From contig NC_058191.1 of assembly GCF_907165205.1 (NCBI RefSeq), forward strand, positions 43,060,943 to 43,124,942: 64,000 nt of DNA. The letters are read 5' to 3'. Under the pieces are notes generated by a model. That model did no database searches. It was given only the letters and a program-made list of their open reading frames with translations, and was not told where the DNA came from. Within the stretch, counting starts at the first letter, position 1; each line of letters opens with the position of its first letter. The stretch comes from Coccinella septempunctata. Lineage: Eukaryota > Arthropoda > Insecta > Coleoptera > Coccinellidae. Position numbers and translations under genes: made by a program. Shown piece by piece: positions 1 to 12,800 of the stretch.

Positions 1-1
1 T

Positions 2-157
2 CATCAGGTAGATTCTGAGAAAAAGTCTGATCTTCTTTTAACAGATTATTCTACAGATTATGCTCCAATTCTAAACCAATATTTTGATGCTGCCTATAGA
101 CATCTAAAAGAACCTTTTAATATTAGGCAGAACTTAGTATTTTGGTCGCTCAACTAA
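2..157 (+). CDS. Candidate 3'-terminal exon, product unknown
   Basis: An open frame enters from the left edge and runs 51 codons to a TAA at 155-157, with no ATG needed inside the window. The residues look protein-like: a charged start (VDSEKKSD), then an acidic and aromatic segment (DYSTDYAPILNQYF), ending FWSLN. A possible acceptor CAG lies at 5-7, but too little sequence precedes it to judge a pyrimidine tract. Codons are AT-rich, unlike the GC-rich codons of the TFAP4 exon, so if real it belongs to a different gene. I do not recognise the family. No clear AATAAA signal follows the stop. It could be a chance frame; 51 sense codons without a stop in AT-rich DNA is suggestive, not proof. Confidence 0.35.
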   Translation, partial: HQVDSEKKSDLLLTDYSTDYAPILNQYFDAAYRHLKEPFNIRQNLVFWSLN

Positions 158-3100
158 AATAATGTGCAAGGATGTTATGATTATGATACGTATTTCTCTT
201 GCATGTCTGTGTCTGGCTTCAACGTTAAATATTTAAAAACCAAATGAAGGAAATGACCATTGTCGAAATCGACAACACTAATGGTCAAAATTTCATTGGT
301 TTATTTCCAAATGTCGCATTTGACAGTAATCTTTTCAAGTGGCTCAGATCTTCATTTATGGAAATATGGAGAAATGATGATTTTGAAGAAGGAGCAGCGT
401 TGGAGAGTTCGGAATCTAGATGGATGATCGTTCTTCACGTTATAAACTTGAACAGTTGCCCATAAACTGCCGATTCCACGTCGGTACTTTCGATATAGCG
501 TGCTTAGTTCAATACCAACGTAGGAATCGACTGAAAATGGCCTCACTCACAACAAATCGAGAAATCTCGACCCGACCGAATCCACAAACCCCATCACAAC
601 GGATCTTCGGTAATTCGACGCCGACGGGAAGGAAACCGGCGTCTAAAATCGCGGCAGAAGGCTCAGCTGTCCGAACAGTCGTCGACCATCTGCGAATTAG
701 ACCGCTTAACGTCCAATTAAGCGAAATCCGAATCCGGCACGTTCCCCGCGTATAATTTTCGATCTTCCCGGAACGGGCGCATCTCCCCCCCCCCTCACCA
801 CAGCGGGTCAGGTCGAAACCTGCCCGAACCGACCCAAACACGAGCAGGTGGCCGCCGGATAAATATCGATCCGAGACGGCTGGTAGCTTTTGGACGCCTC
901 CTGGTGATCGGGGACGTTTTAAAGCTATCGAGGTTGGTGAATGCCCTGTTTTTTTTAATGAGCATAAAAGTTCCTGGTAATTGTCCGATTGTTTTCAATA
1001 TTTAGTTGTAACACCTCGTAAAACAACCTCACCGTCCAGTAAAACTCTATTCCAAATGAAATGAGATAAAAAATTACGTTCCCCTTCTTCTAACCCTTGA
1101 AAATTCTTCATGAATGATCTCGAAGATCGTAATGTCTCGTGGAAGACCCGAAACAGGAAAGGCATTCCATTCAGTATATCCAATAAAGGCCACCCCGAGT
1201 TCAAGATATGATAAAACGTTATACGACAACAATAACGTGAATATATAATGGCATAAGGAACCCTTAAACGATGAGAGGATAACGCGGGGGGAAAGGATAT
1301 CCATCCGGGACTGAAATACGCTTCGGGTTCGGCGTCATCCTGTTTTATATTCATATTTTAGGCAGGTTAAGAGACCTATCGTCCGTTTATCCGACGACTA
1401 CAAACTTTTCGTTTTATCGTACCTCGGAGATTTAGGGACGTATAAGTGTGTACACACCCTTACTACGTTGGAGATATTCGATATGATATTTCAATTCAAT
1501 CGTAATCGATTAAGACAGGTTCAGAATATCGACGAAGCCTATTGATTCTAGAAACGCAACAACATCACAACTATAGCAGCTCAACTCAGCCAAGAAAAAT
1601 TACGCCCGAGCAATGTTCACGAAAGTAGGGGATTCCCATGGATTGCGTTGCCAGACTATGCTAGTTTGCACGTGACTTCACCCTGATTATACGTATCTAT
1701 AGAAAGGGACTGGTGATGATTGTTTTCTATTGAAATTTCAGCTGAAGTACCGATAATTTTCCCAATTATTCATTGATATTGATAGCATTAATCATATGTG
1801 ATGATATATTTAAGCATTTAATGAAGCAACGGTTTCGTTTTTGTCGATTTTGAGAATTTGAAAATAATCGAAAATGGTATACACAATTTTACGAAGATGA
1901 TTCAACGTTAGGTTTGATAAGAGCGTCTAGCGCTGTTTCGACATGAATAAAGCTTCTGAAAACCAACATTTAAGAGAAAAATACAAAAGTTCAATAGTCC
2001 TACGCTGAAATCTTATCGTATCTCTTGGCTCTGAAATTACGCGTGTGCTTTTACCGCATCAAAATCTTCCTAAACTTATTTCAAACGTTCATTTTTATAT
2101 CGCGAAATTTTTCATTCAAAAAATCTCCAGAACGAGTCATCCTTTTTCGAAAAAAAATCTAACGACAACCCTGGCATCTTCGACGACTAGGGGTATATCC
2201 CTTGGGCGCGCCGCCCCGGATAAATTACCGCCCCCTCAGCGTGATGAATGGTTTTTCACAAACTCCCCGTGTGTGCTACTTATGCCGTACTTTTTACTTT
2301 CGTACGTACTTGATCCGAAGTGAGGCGAACAAAAAAAAAAAACACAAAAGCGGGGGGTTCGTTCACCCAAAATGACGTCAAGGACATCCGGTCGGCTTAT
2401 CGAGCATTCGACGCGTCGTGACGTCACGACATCAGCTGGGTGTGGCGCCAAACCGCGCCTCGCACAATCGCCGCTAGATGGCGTCCGGGGTAGCGGAAAC
2501 GGCTTTTTCTAGAGCGGAATTCGAAGGGCGCACTCGAGATGCTTCTTCTCTTTGATCTCGATCTCCGTGAACTCTGAGAACTTAGAGTGAAGGACCCCCA
2601 TTCATTTCCCTAGGTGGATCCGAACAAAGGGTCACTCTGTATCTAGGCCAGTCGGGGAGAGGAAACGTTCGAGGGTTGTACCTGCCCGGAGATGTTCGGA
2701 GAACTTGGGTCTTTGGCCCCATTGAAGGATGTTATTGTATGTTCTGTCCTTCTAGACTTTCAGGCTTCAATACCATATTGTCGCTTGTCATTTTATTTTA
2801 TTCTACTTTTGTTTCTTGAATATGAGTAGTGATAGCCAGCTATCTGTTATTTAGCTATAAGATTGAAAATTCTCTCCCTCATTACTGGGAATAAGGAGTA
2901 CCCCATTTTGGCGAATGTTTTTTCGCTCTCACTCGTTTGGTGTATCTATTGCTCTCTCTGAGAATAACATCCTTCTGTCTGTCGCCAATTCCCTGTTTGT
3001 CAAAAAACGAGTGAAATAACAAGATGATATCCTCTGAAACGTTGACAAACATCATGGAGCACAGAATTCTCGACCAATATGGCCGAGTCCGATCATATGA

Positions 3101-6100
3101 TCGCGAATGTCGATAATATTCGATGTCAGAACACGGTGTCTGTTTGACATCGATCACAGAACGCGGTCGGAGGCATCGATCAGGCTCATAGAACGAGGTG
3201 AATTGTTGTTGGCCTCGGTAATTATGATTTTCATTTCATTTTTCCCCTCAGGGTTGCTAACATGGAATCTATCGGCATCCTAACGACCAAATCCAAAGGT
3301 TCAACGACGAATTGTTGAGATCGTTTCGAATGAACAGAGGCACTTGTGCAGCGAGGTGTCTTCATGAGCTGAACGAAGAATGGATCTTCTAGGTCACGAC
3401 CAAGAGGCTTCGGTACTTCGACCATCATCATCAGTCTTCGGATTCCTCGAATTCTTCGTCGAACACACATAAAACGTGACTGCGAGGTCGCGGCAAATCC
3501 TACGTTCACCAGTTCTATGAATGAATAAAATCGCCTTTCCATCGGTACGCAGGAATTCGGATACGTCGATGGTGGTGTGGTGATACACACAGAGGACGTA
3601 CCGGTCGTTTCGTACTTTCAACCGCTAGCGCGGAGTTGCGGTAGGTTAGAACGGTTTAAAAATAGAACCATCGACTTACGTTCACTTGGAACTTTCCAAA
3701 GGTGATCGTTAATAGAGAGCAAGATCTCGGAACTCCTCATCGAAAATCCAGAAATTTGTATTGTATCATTCGTAACACGCAGTCCCTACATCAATTTTCG
3801 GACCTCTAAACAATCTGCGATCCCTTTGAATCAGTCCCAATTTACTCCAACCGGGGCCCCATTGTCGATTATGGAAATTAGACGTCTTCCTGACGAAAAT
3901 TAGACAGGGTACCCACTTCCTCCGTCTCATGAATACGCAGCGAGTCCTCGTGAGAAACGTAACGTAAGATAACCCGTTTTCTTGGCCTTCTGCGTAGTGG
4001 CCCTATTATTCCCGTATAGTCCGTTGTTGTTGTTGCCGCTGTGAAAACGGAAGTGTTAATATTGTTCCCGGGCCCCGAACGCTATAGTCGCTTTCGAGGA
4101 CGGAAATTCCACATCCGGATGAGACAATGCGATCGTCTTGGCCTTCTTCGCGTAGTCACTCCGTTTACGGACAGTTCGAATCGATTTGAAGGTTCTTGGG
4201 AATTTTTGCGACGTCATCATCTCAGGAAATGAACCCGTGAAATCGAGATCCCATGAAAAATGGTCCTATGACCCCTTATCTTTTCCACAGAGAGGTAGAA
4301 GTTGTACTTGTCAAACGAGAGTGTGTTTATAAATTGCTGATTCAAACCTGATCATTTTATTTCTTCCAAGACCGATTTGAGCCTTCTAGACAAGTTCCTC
4401 TAGAAGCTCATCGAAATGGACACTCTCCTCACTCAATGATTTCGTGCTCTTCCATGCAAAGACTGCAGTCATTAGTTGACGATGTTGAGTCTGTGTAAGT
4501 GAGTCTGTAGCCACGGTAGATCTCAAATTGGCTGTAGAAAATCCGGGCATGTGGTTGATGTGTTTTTTGGGAGGTCTAGAGATGGCTCAATGCAAGGACT
4601 CTCTGTTACCCACAGCTGTATTTACGTTTCCTAACTAAGGAATTGGAAATTGCGATGGTTGGTTCTTGGCTCTAAGTGCAGATCCAGTCATAACTGCTGG
4701 GAAGCAAAGAACTGAAGGTCTTCAGATTTGATAAGCCAAGTTAACAATGACGCCAAGAAGGCACAATCTTCTATTGGACACTATTGCTTGTTTTCTCAGC
4801 CAACCATAACTTTTAGATCTCCAATCATTGATCCTCCTTCATTCAGAGAATCTATCTTGGTCAAAAAAGAAAGATCGTTGCATAGATAGGAGAGAGCATA
4901 GGTGGCAAACCTCAGCATCGAGCGCATTCAAGTGGCAGACGGATTCGATACCTTCTGCGGCCTCCCGTCATGTCCCCGATCTCTCGAACAGCTGATCCTC
5001 GCCGCTACGAACGGATGGCGTCATCGGGGAAAAATTCGCACGGCCTATTTTTAACTCTTCGCGCCAAACTATGTATATATGGTTTACGACGATCGCGTCA
5101 TCCGCGATCCGCCGGCCGTGACATAAATGGCGTTCACGCGTAACAACGTAATAACTCGTTGCATCGCATGTACGGCGCGTCGTCGATCGCCCAGTATGAG
5201 GCCGAAAGTTCCCACACGAAAGAAAGGAGACGGTGACCAGCGTATTGGGCAAGTTGGCAAGTGAACTACTGCTATTATCAATGATATATCGAACCAAGGA
5301 TCAATATAATTTTTGGAGGCTCAATTTGCACTTTCAAATCCTGAAATTGAAGTGCCGACAGCTTCTTCGAATCTCTGACCATCAACTACCAAGGATAATC
5401 AGGAGATGGCCGCTCCAGATTCTCGAGATGCCAGAGAGGACAGAGTCGTACTCAGATTCTTCCAGAACAATAGAAATCCAAGACGACGGACCAAAACTAT
5501 CGAACAAGGAATCCTATGGATAAATCGGAGGTTTTCGATCATCTGAACAACAGAATAGGTACTTCTCTGTTATAAGAGTGAGATCAGGGCGATACTCCAA
5601 TAGTGTTTCCACGTTTGGAAGGGTAACCAAGCAAGCTCCCTTACTCTTGATGGTTCTGCTAAAAAAACAAACTGAAAACCGTTGAATCATCTTCCCCAAG
5701 AGCCCCAAAACCTCATCACGTGGTCCCATCCAGAGACAAGCAGTGAATTTCGATATAATTCGTCCGAGATCAGACGACGACCTCGTGGGGCCCAGGGGAA
5801 TCCCCCAATGACGCCTACGCGCCGTACATCTGCTAGTTCAGCGGGACAGAATGAACGAACGTCGACTGAATGAAATTCGACGACGATCAGGAGTCCCGGT
5901 CGAGCTGATAAGATAATTTCCTCGGCGGTTTCTCGGCTGGTACGGTTGGTACGGGCGTTCTTGGGAACCGACCGAGAGTTAGGCGATAGACACAACAACA
6001 ATGGGACTGCCAGCAGAGGAGTAGGACGACGGGCATCGAAATAGAAGAGCAACACGGGCGTTCGGCGTTAGATAATCGTTGTGAGGACCATTGTTGTCGA

Positions 6101-8118
6101 ATTGATATGACGAGCTGTTAGAGCGTTCAATATAAACATTCTCACGTCGTTTTATTGTGTGTACAAGTCGGGATGACTGTGCCTTTGTATCGGAACAAGT
6201 GTCGCCTTATTTGCATAGATGAGATTGTTGGGGATTTCCTTGCAGCGATGCTATTTTTGGATCGATGAGAACCGTGTAGGTGGAGGAAGACACGCAAGAT
6301 ATTCAGAAGTAGACGGGAATACGGTCGAAGTACTTGTTAGTTCTCACAAAATACATCCCATCTGCTATTTGGTAAAAGGTTTCCGCGTATTATTGGATGA
6401 ACGGAAGGGAAGTTTTGGCCAGAATTGCTACAAAATACTAAGAATGGATCTGATTTCGACCTTTTCCAAAAAAAAACAGTCATATTGTTCTGCCCCTTCA
6501 GAATTTAGACTTTGGAGGAGCTCCTAGTGTGCCCCACCATTCCAGTATTGAAGAAAGATTACTCATTCGTCTGAATCTAAGTTCTGCGAATTACGATCGA
6601 AAACACAAACTATGAGAATTTTATCTGGAGCAGTCAAAGCGTCGAATTCTCGGAAAACTTCTAACTTATCAACAGAGCTACTTTGTTGCTGTGTGCTCAC
6701 ATTGTCACTAGACAAATATATAATCAGGATCGCTGCAAATCTTGAATAAATACGAATTTACGACGGTTGATCCTTGTGGCAACTCGTTATAACACGAACG
6801 ATTTAAATCGTTGTCTGCATAATCCATCGCGATCTGGATCGAAGGACAATCTGGTCCATCATGATGCGGATGAAAAATTATGCAATTTTTCGCAACGAGT
6901 AGTAGAAATTCAGCCACCATTTCCTCTACTTACACTGTACCACTCATTGGCACAAATTTTTAAGGTTAAAAGTCTTGGATAAGTGATACATTGTTCGTCG
7001 ACCGTTATACCATCGCTAGCTCAATTTTCGAAGGATCCTCTGATGGGATTCTGCTAAACTCCTTTCCGGGTGTATATTTCACCCACCGCGGCGGTTCTAA
7101 TCGCCTCAGCGCTCGGATACCAATCAGTCAGCTCGACGGGAGTAACGCGAAGCGCGTAATTTATCTCTACCGGGTGGTCCCGTGAACTTGAACTTCTGTA
7201 ATTGCACCCATGCCCTCCCCCGTCCTTCCATCGCCAGGGATCGTCTAAATCGCGGCCCACGCGATGCTGCTGCAGCTTCTACGACGAGGAATTCGTACCG
7301 GTGTTGCTAACCGGAGCGAATTTCCGGATGAAACATCGACTCGTTTCTGTGGAGGCCTCAACCAACCTCTCCCTAACGAATCTCCTTCGATAATCACCAA
7401 CAACGCAAATAGTCAAGGATCCGAGGTGCCATATCAGCCTCAGATTGTACTGATCCATATTATGAACTTTATCGAAGACCAATTTTTATTCCACATGGCC
7501 TCAGAGTACTTCAAATGGTCGGTATGCATGTACCGACAACCAGAAACTAAATCACCACATGTACGAGACAGAAATAGACTCCTCTTCTAGCTGCTCCAGT
7601 CTATCGCGTACAGTGCATATGGCCGATTGCAAATTGAACCTATATTTTATCGTTCCTCCAGATTCCTAGTTGGCATTATCGAAAGACAGCCTCGTATATT
7701 CTCAGCAGATGGCTGGAATGCCGACCTGTAAAGCGTCACCCACGGACTGGTTCATTGGCGAAAAAATCGAAACGTATTTACATACAGGATGCCGGCCCGT
7801 GTGGGCAGTCAGCACTCTCAACAGGCCTAGAACGATTGCCCGTTCGGCGTATCTATACGGCGAACCATTCTGCAAGGAGGTACTTATACGGTTGTATGAT
7901 TCGCCTCACCGTTCATATCCCGAGTAGGTACCCGGATGCTCAAACTATTCCGTGATGAATTCGGAAGAAAGTTTCGAAGAAACTTGCAGCACCTCAACAA
8001 TAGTCCATCAGGAGATTTTGTAGAAATGGTCGATTGTATAACGCGAACGTAATAGGTGACCTCGTATCAGCATCATGATCTTCATTTCAAAAGTCAAAAC
8101 TGACTAGAAACTGACACG
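158..8118. other. No recognisable gene (158-8118)
   Basis: I see no coding exon, RNA gene or well-bounded element here. CpG-rich patches stand out against AT-rich background at about 540-780, 2180-2560, 4960-5230, 5760-6060 and 7080-7300. Open frames in these patches occur on both strands at once and match no family I know. If the TFAP4 intron reading is right this is intronic; otherwise it is intergenic. Confidence 0.5.
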
Positions 8119-8272
8119 TGTAGATTCTGTAGGAAAGAAGATGAAAAGTCCAGATCATTTGCCTCGTCATTGCTAGCCAATGTAAAATTTCTTTGAGGGG
8201 GAAACTTGCAGGAGCGAAGGGGTCACCTCTTTGAAGCCCAAGGTACTACAACCCCTTTTAAAATCTAGCTGA
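8119..8272 (+). pseudogene. Non-LTR retrotransposon (I/Jockey/R1-like) C-terminal tail, decayed
   Basis: The frame from 8119 reads CRFCRKEDEKS, the cysteine-rich signature that follows RNase H in I/Jockey/R1-type LINEs (usual form CRFC.EEEET.EH). It ends at a stop near 8191. A shifted frame from 8201 reads ETCRSEGVTSLKPK and ends in TGA at 8270-8272. The ETCRSE..TSLKP block recurs at about 17.8 kb, so both are relics of one LINE family. The RT and most of RNase H are missing, as expected for 5'-truncated LINE copies. The family name is inferred from the motif only. Confidence 0.5.
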
Positions 8273-11200
8273 AGATTATCGTTTGCTTGTAGAAGAAGGT
8301 AGACCAAAAGTGTGGGAAGATACGAAGTTGGAAAAATTACAGGAAGTAGACGAGTGCCAAACGCAAGCAGAACAGGGAAAGACAATCAACTGTTGGTAAT
8401 GATTCGAATAGAAAATTTGACCTACAGAACCTTTGTGTGTAAAATCGAAGAAAAGAATACCCGCATCAGTGTTTGGTATCACCGGCTTATTTCCAGATTA
8501 AGGGAGCCATCGCTCTGTTACAGTTAACCCGCATTATGAGCTCGTTTTGGGGCTTAATTGGAAGCGTCATGCGAGTACTGGCCTTGATTTTATGGGAGCT
8601 ATTAACCTCTTCATCTCGACGTCTTCGAGAGTTTAACCAAACCCTCAAGATATTTCCCGCTTGCTGCCGCATCGGCGCCATAAAAACACTTGTGAACGTA
8701 AAGTTAGAAAACAGATGTATCGACACATCATCGGAAATAACGAGGCAAAAGGAATCTCTGGCTTTGAGCGAAAACTCTCGAACCGCCCGGTATAATAATA
8801 ACAATTACGGACCGTCGATGAATCGCGGAGGTGTAGACAATCACCGGCCCCGTTTATAAATTTAAAACGAGGGATCAGCTGGGCACACGCCGCAGTTTAA
8901 AAATAAATCGGAACCCGCTTTCGAATCTTCGAGTCGTGTATGTAAACACAGCTGACTGTCATGCTGACGACCTTCCTCCGGTCCGACGTCTGTGCGGGCG
9001 AGTATATTGACTGCGGGATCCCGATCGGGAACTCTTCGAGGGGAGAACGAAGGTAAACAATAACAGACGACATCTGGGAAGGGAAATGCTTTCCAAGTCC
9101 CGGATGAGACGATGTCGTAGGAAGATTTCATCAGAATCATTACGCGCCGATTCGAACCGTTCACAATCACATCAACTATACCTACATTCCGAGGCGGAAC
9201 ATCCGTCAATTATTCATCGGGAAATACCCTTTCGATCAACCCTCAGTACCGCACTCTAACTACGGTAATTTCGAATTTATCCAGTCCGAGACTCATCATG
9301 GGGCGCGAGTGCGTCTTTAGTCGGAGGCGAACATCGATGACGTGCGTCCCTCCCGCTTGTCAACGCGATGGAAGACGCGGGGTATAAGGACGGAAGCTCC
9401 GCGGGGACATCCGTTTCGATTCCTCGCGAGCGACTGACGTCCCGTAAACGATCCGGTCGGTCGGAACGTGTAGTAGGATCTTGACGGGTTCGTTTCGTTT
9501 CTTCCTTTTTTTTTTTCCCGACAAAACGGTACGTCATGCGGTCGCACTCGTTTATCCAGTTGTAAAGTCGATGCGGCGTGGATATGTCGCGTTAGGTCAG
9601 TATTGCGGAAATCGTGGTATACCTACAGAGGAAGCTTGATAAACAACCTAAAGAAAATCCACCGATTTCCTTCGTAGATTTTGGGATTTATAGCTCCGCT
9701 ACGACATTTAGTTATTTTTTTTTTTTACTAATTAAGAAATGCATGTACGCCGAACTTTATACCAACCCAGCAGAAGCCAGAACAACAAAATTACCAGACT
9801 GCTTCGGACCAAGAACAAGCCTGGCGTAAAGACGAGTGCCTCTTCGATATTTCGACAGAATGCCATCGACCTACCGCAGGCAGGTTGATAGCATCGACAG
9901 CTATCAAAATACAAAACATCGCGAATACGCCGAGTCGATAAATAGCCGCATAATAGATAAATAAACGGACGGACGGAATTCGCCGGATTGCATTCCAGTC
10001 TGTAATCGCGTCATCGTCCCAGTTCTCATGAATGGAAAAAGTTCAACGTTCATAACAGTCCGGCGAACAACGATTCCACGCATTTCTTGCAGAACCGATT
10101 CCGTCCGCCTATAGGATGTTTATGCGTCACGACAGGCTCGGCGGGCATTAACGATTTGGTTATCTATATCAGCCCGCCGAATGTGGTAGTTTATTGACGA
10201 ACTGTTTCTACATATGTTTAAATTCCCAGGCTAGAATTGCTTTTTAGTTTTAATATCTGATTCAAGCATCTCTTGTAATATTAAAGATTTATAACAAAAG
10301 TAGTCATCCATTCAACCGCCACTTTGCCAAAATAATCTCATAAATGCCCAAAGTATAGTGGCCGAAGAATGATCGTTTTTTACGCAACAGGAACAATAAC
10401 TGGCTCTGTCTCCTAGACGCGGCCAAAATCGGGGCCACTCAAACGTCCCGTGACCGACGCCGCCGAAGAGCGAGGCGACCAATAAAGACCCGCCATCAAA
10501 GCCGAATTGTTGCATTAATTAACGGCGGACATTAATTTACCTGGAAAAGCTTCGAGGGGACGGGGGTGTCCCCGGCAGGAAACGGCCCCGGTAAAACGGG
10601 TTGGTGAGTGAGGGAGGGAGGGAGTGGGGGAGGGAAGCTCCGTCGGCGGAAGAGATCCCTTCCGTTGCGGTGACCGCGTGAACTATGACCTTTTAAACTA
10701 CTTCCTCTCCTATCCGGGCGGACCGAACTCGCACGTACTCGGGGGTGCGGGCGGGGGCGACGGCGTGATCGATAATTTCGGGCCTACCCGTACGTTTGTT
10801 TGGGTTCGATCGATTCTCTATAATCTATGGGTTTTGTTCTTCCGGAAAAAAATTAGGGCCTCATGAATCAGGTCAGTCGCGAGGCTTTTGTACTGACAAA
10901 CATATAATCAGTCAATCATAATCACTCTCCTTCAATTAGTAACCAGAACAATCTTTGAGTCTTGTTGCCGGATGCTCAAGAGCCACTTTACTGCGGGATC
11001 TAAATTTGTCAAGCCTTGCCAAATCTTAACCCTAAAAGTTATGTCCTATGGGGCAGCCTGTCTGGATATGGGCCAGATGGTAGTGGGTTCTTTATGGTTT
11101 CGAACCAGGGAACTTCCAGGACAGTTTCAAATTCGAAAAACTTCTCTCCTTTTTCTCTCTCATGCAATTTCCTTTGCATGTGTTTCCTCTGCATACATAA

Positions 11201-12640
11201 AGAATCTTATGGTAACACAATAGGAGTTAGAGACTTTTTCTAAAGCTAGTCTCCCCCGATTTCCGAACTAAACGAATTATCTTTTAGTTCACTCAGGCAT
11301 TAACACGCCATCTTGGAACTGCTGTGCTGTGCTATGTTTCCTAGGAGTGTTTGCCCTAACTCTTTAAGATTACCACCCGTCATCGCTGCTGCATCACCAG
11401 CACGAGGAACATCGAGTATAAGTCCCATTTTCTTAAAATGTTTATTGAACAGCAACTATTCGTTGCGCCAGTCACCAGACTCAGCTCTTTCCTCTTAAGG
11501 CCAGGAGTTTTTGGATGAGCTCAGAGCATCTTCTTGGTCTGAGGATCCAGTCGATAACCCGTCGGAGGAAGCGAGATACTAACATTGCGGTGTTCACGAC
11601 GAGTAAATTGGGAAAACTGTTCTTTTCCTGCAGGTCTGAGTTGATTGGGCTCTTCTAAAGCTTGCGACCACATGGGAAGCAGTCCTTTGCCTTTGTTGAA
11701 TGAAAAATAATTGTGTAGGAACGCTCTCCATTGGACGTGAAACCTCTGAAAACGTTACACATGACGCTACAGTTATGTATCTTCCAGACAGAGCATTTTT
11801 GACAGGAGATCTCTTGGTCCAAGTGGAGTTTCTATGATGCAGCTTCACCCTTACTGAAGCCTCAATTGTAACCCACCAGATTCGAATACAAGAGATCGAG
11901 AGGAAGGACAAAAAGTGACCTACCGACAAATAGGTCGCAAACAAGCCAAATCCCACAGAAAATACTTCCGGAACCGGATAAAATCCAACGCGTCCTCCCT
12001 CGTCGAAACGCGAGAGGACAATAAATCTATCTCTGGCGACGATGGAAGTGATGGAACAAACCATGCAAATATAACGACGACGGTACATCCCCGGCGGCGA
12101 ACCATGAAACAGTCGGCGACGACACGGGACCGGGGCGTCGCAGACGTAACGACGACGGAAGGAGCCCCATTAATTTCCCTCTCGGTCCGCAACCCCGGCG
12201 GACGAATAATTTTTCGTCACGCCCGCAGCCCCTAAAGACGTCTATATCGTCGTTTTGCCTAATCGGGGTGACGGCGCGCGCGGGAGCCGAGAACGCGCCG
12301 CCGACGCTGACCGACGTCGGGCGTCTTCCTCGTCTGTGGGTCACCGGGGCCCGTGAGGGCCCGGTCACACCGATACGGCGGGATGGCGTGGGACGCAGCA
12401 AGAGGAACAGGAAGGAAATGCTCCCTGACTCCTGAAACTCACGCAAGAGTAACTCCGTTGTGCTCGACTTATTCCCGGAGATCTTGAGCGCAATGCTCGT
12501 TTCGTGGGCTTTGAATACCGCCCCATAGTGTAAGACAACGAAGATGAACCTAAATGGGGAAATTGGCACAGTGAAATTAAATTTCAAACGAAAATGGACC
12601 AGTGGAAATGTGAATCGAGAAGTAAACTGCAAGAAACGTG
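8273..12640. other. No recognisable gene (8273-12640)
   Basis: Nothing identifiable was found. CpG-rich patches lie near 8860-9560, 10430-10780 and 12040-12430. The last holds the longest minus-strand open frame of the window (12027-12647, 206 codons), but its composition follows the CpG block and I recognise no domain in it. Poly-T runs occur near 9507 and 9716. Confidence 0.45.
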
Positions 12641-12800
12641 CTGTCATCGATCGAAAAAAATAGCAAGCGGATCGGTTTATGGCTCATTTGCCGTTATCAG
12701 TACCGCATAACTCGGTTGATGGGGACAGCGGTGATACGGTACTGATGACGGAAAATAAGTCAGAAACCCGTCTGCTTGCTACTCTTTCGATCGATGACGG
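12641..12800. repeat. 160-bp hairpin (imperfect inverted repeat)
   Basis: Arms at about 12641-12706 and 12736-12800 are imperfect reverse complements of each other. Matching landmarks include GTCATCGATCGAAA, TAGCAAGC, CGGTTT and CAGTACCG. The spacer is about 30 bp. No flanking target duplication was seen. It may be a short foldback MITE or a transcribed long hairpin; the sequence alone does not decide. Confidence 0.65.

Noticed and set aside
3231..3621. Overlapping minus-strand frames of 119 and 75 codons
   Set aside because: No family recognised, and two overlapping frames cannot both be real. No splice evidence.
5687..6055. 122-codon minus-strand frame
   Set aside because: Composition follows a CpG-rich patch; no domain, start context or splice sites recognised.
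12027..12647. Longest minus-strand open frame, 206 codons
   Set aside because: It tracks a CpG-rich block where several frames on both strands are open, has no recognisable domain, and has no splice or promoter context.
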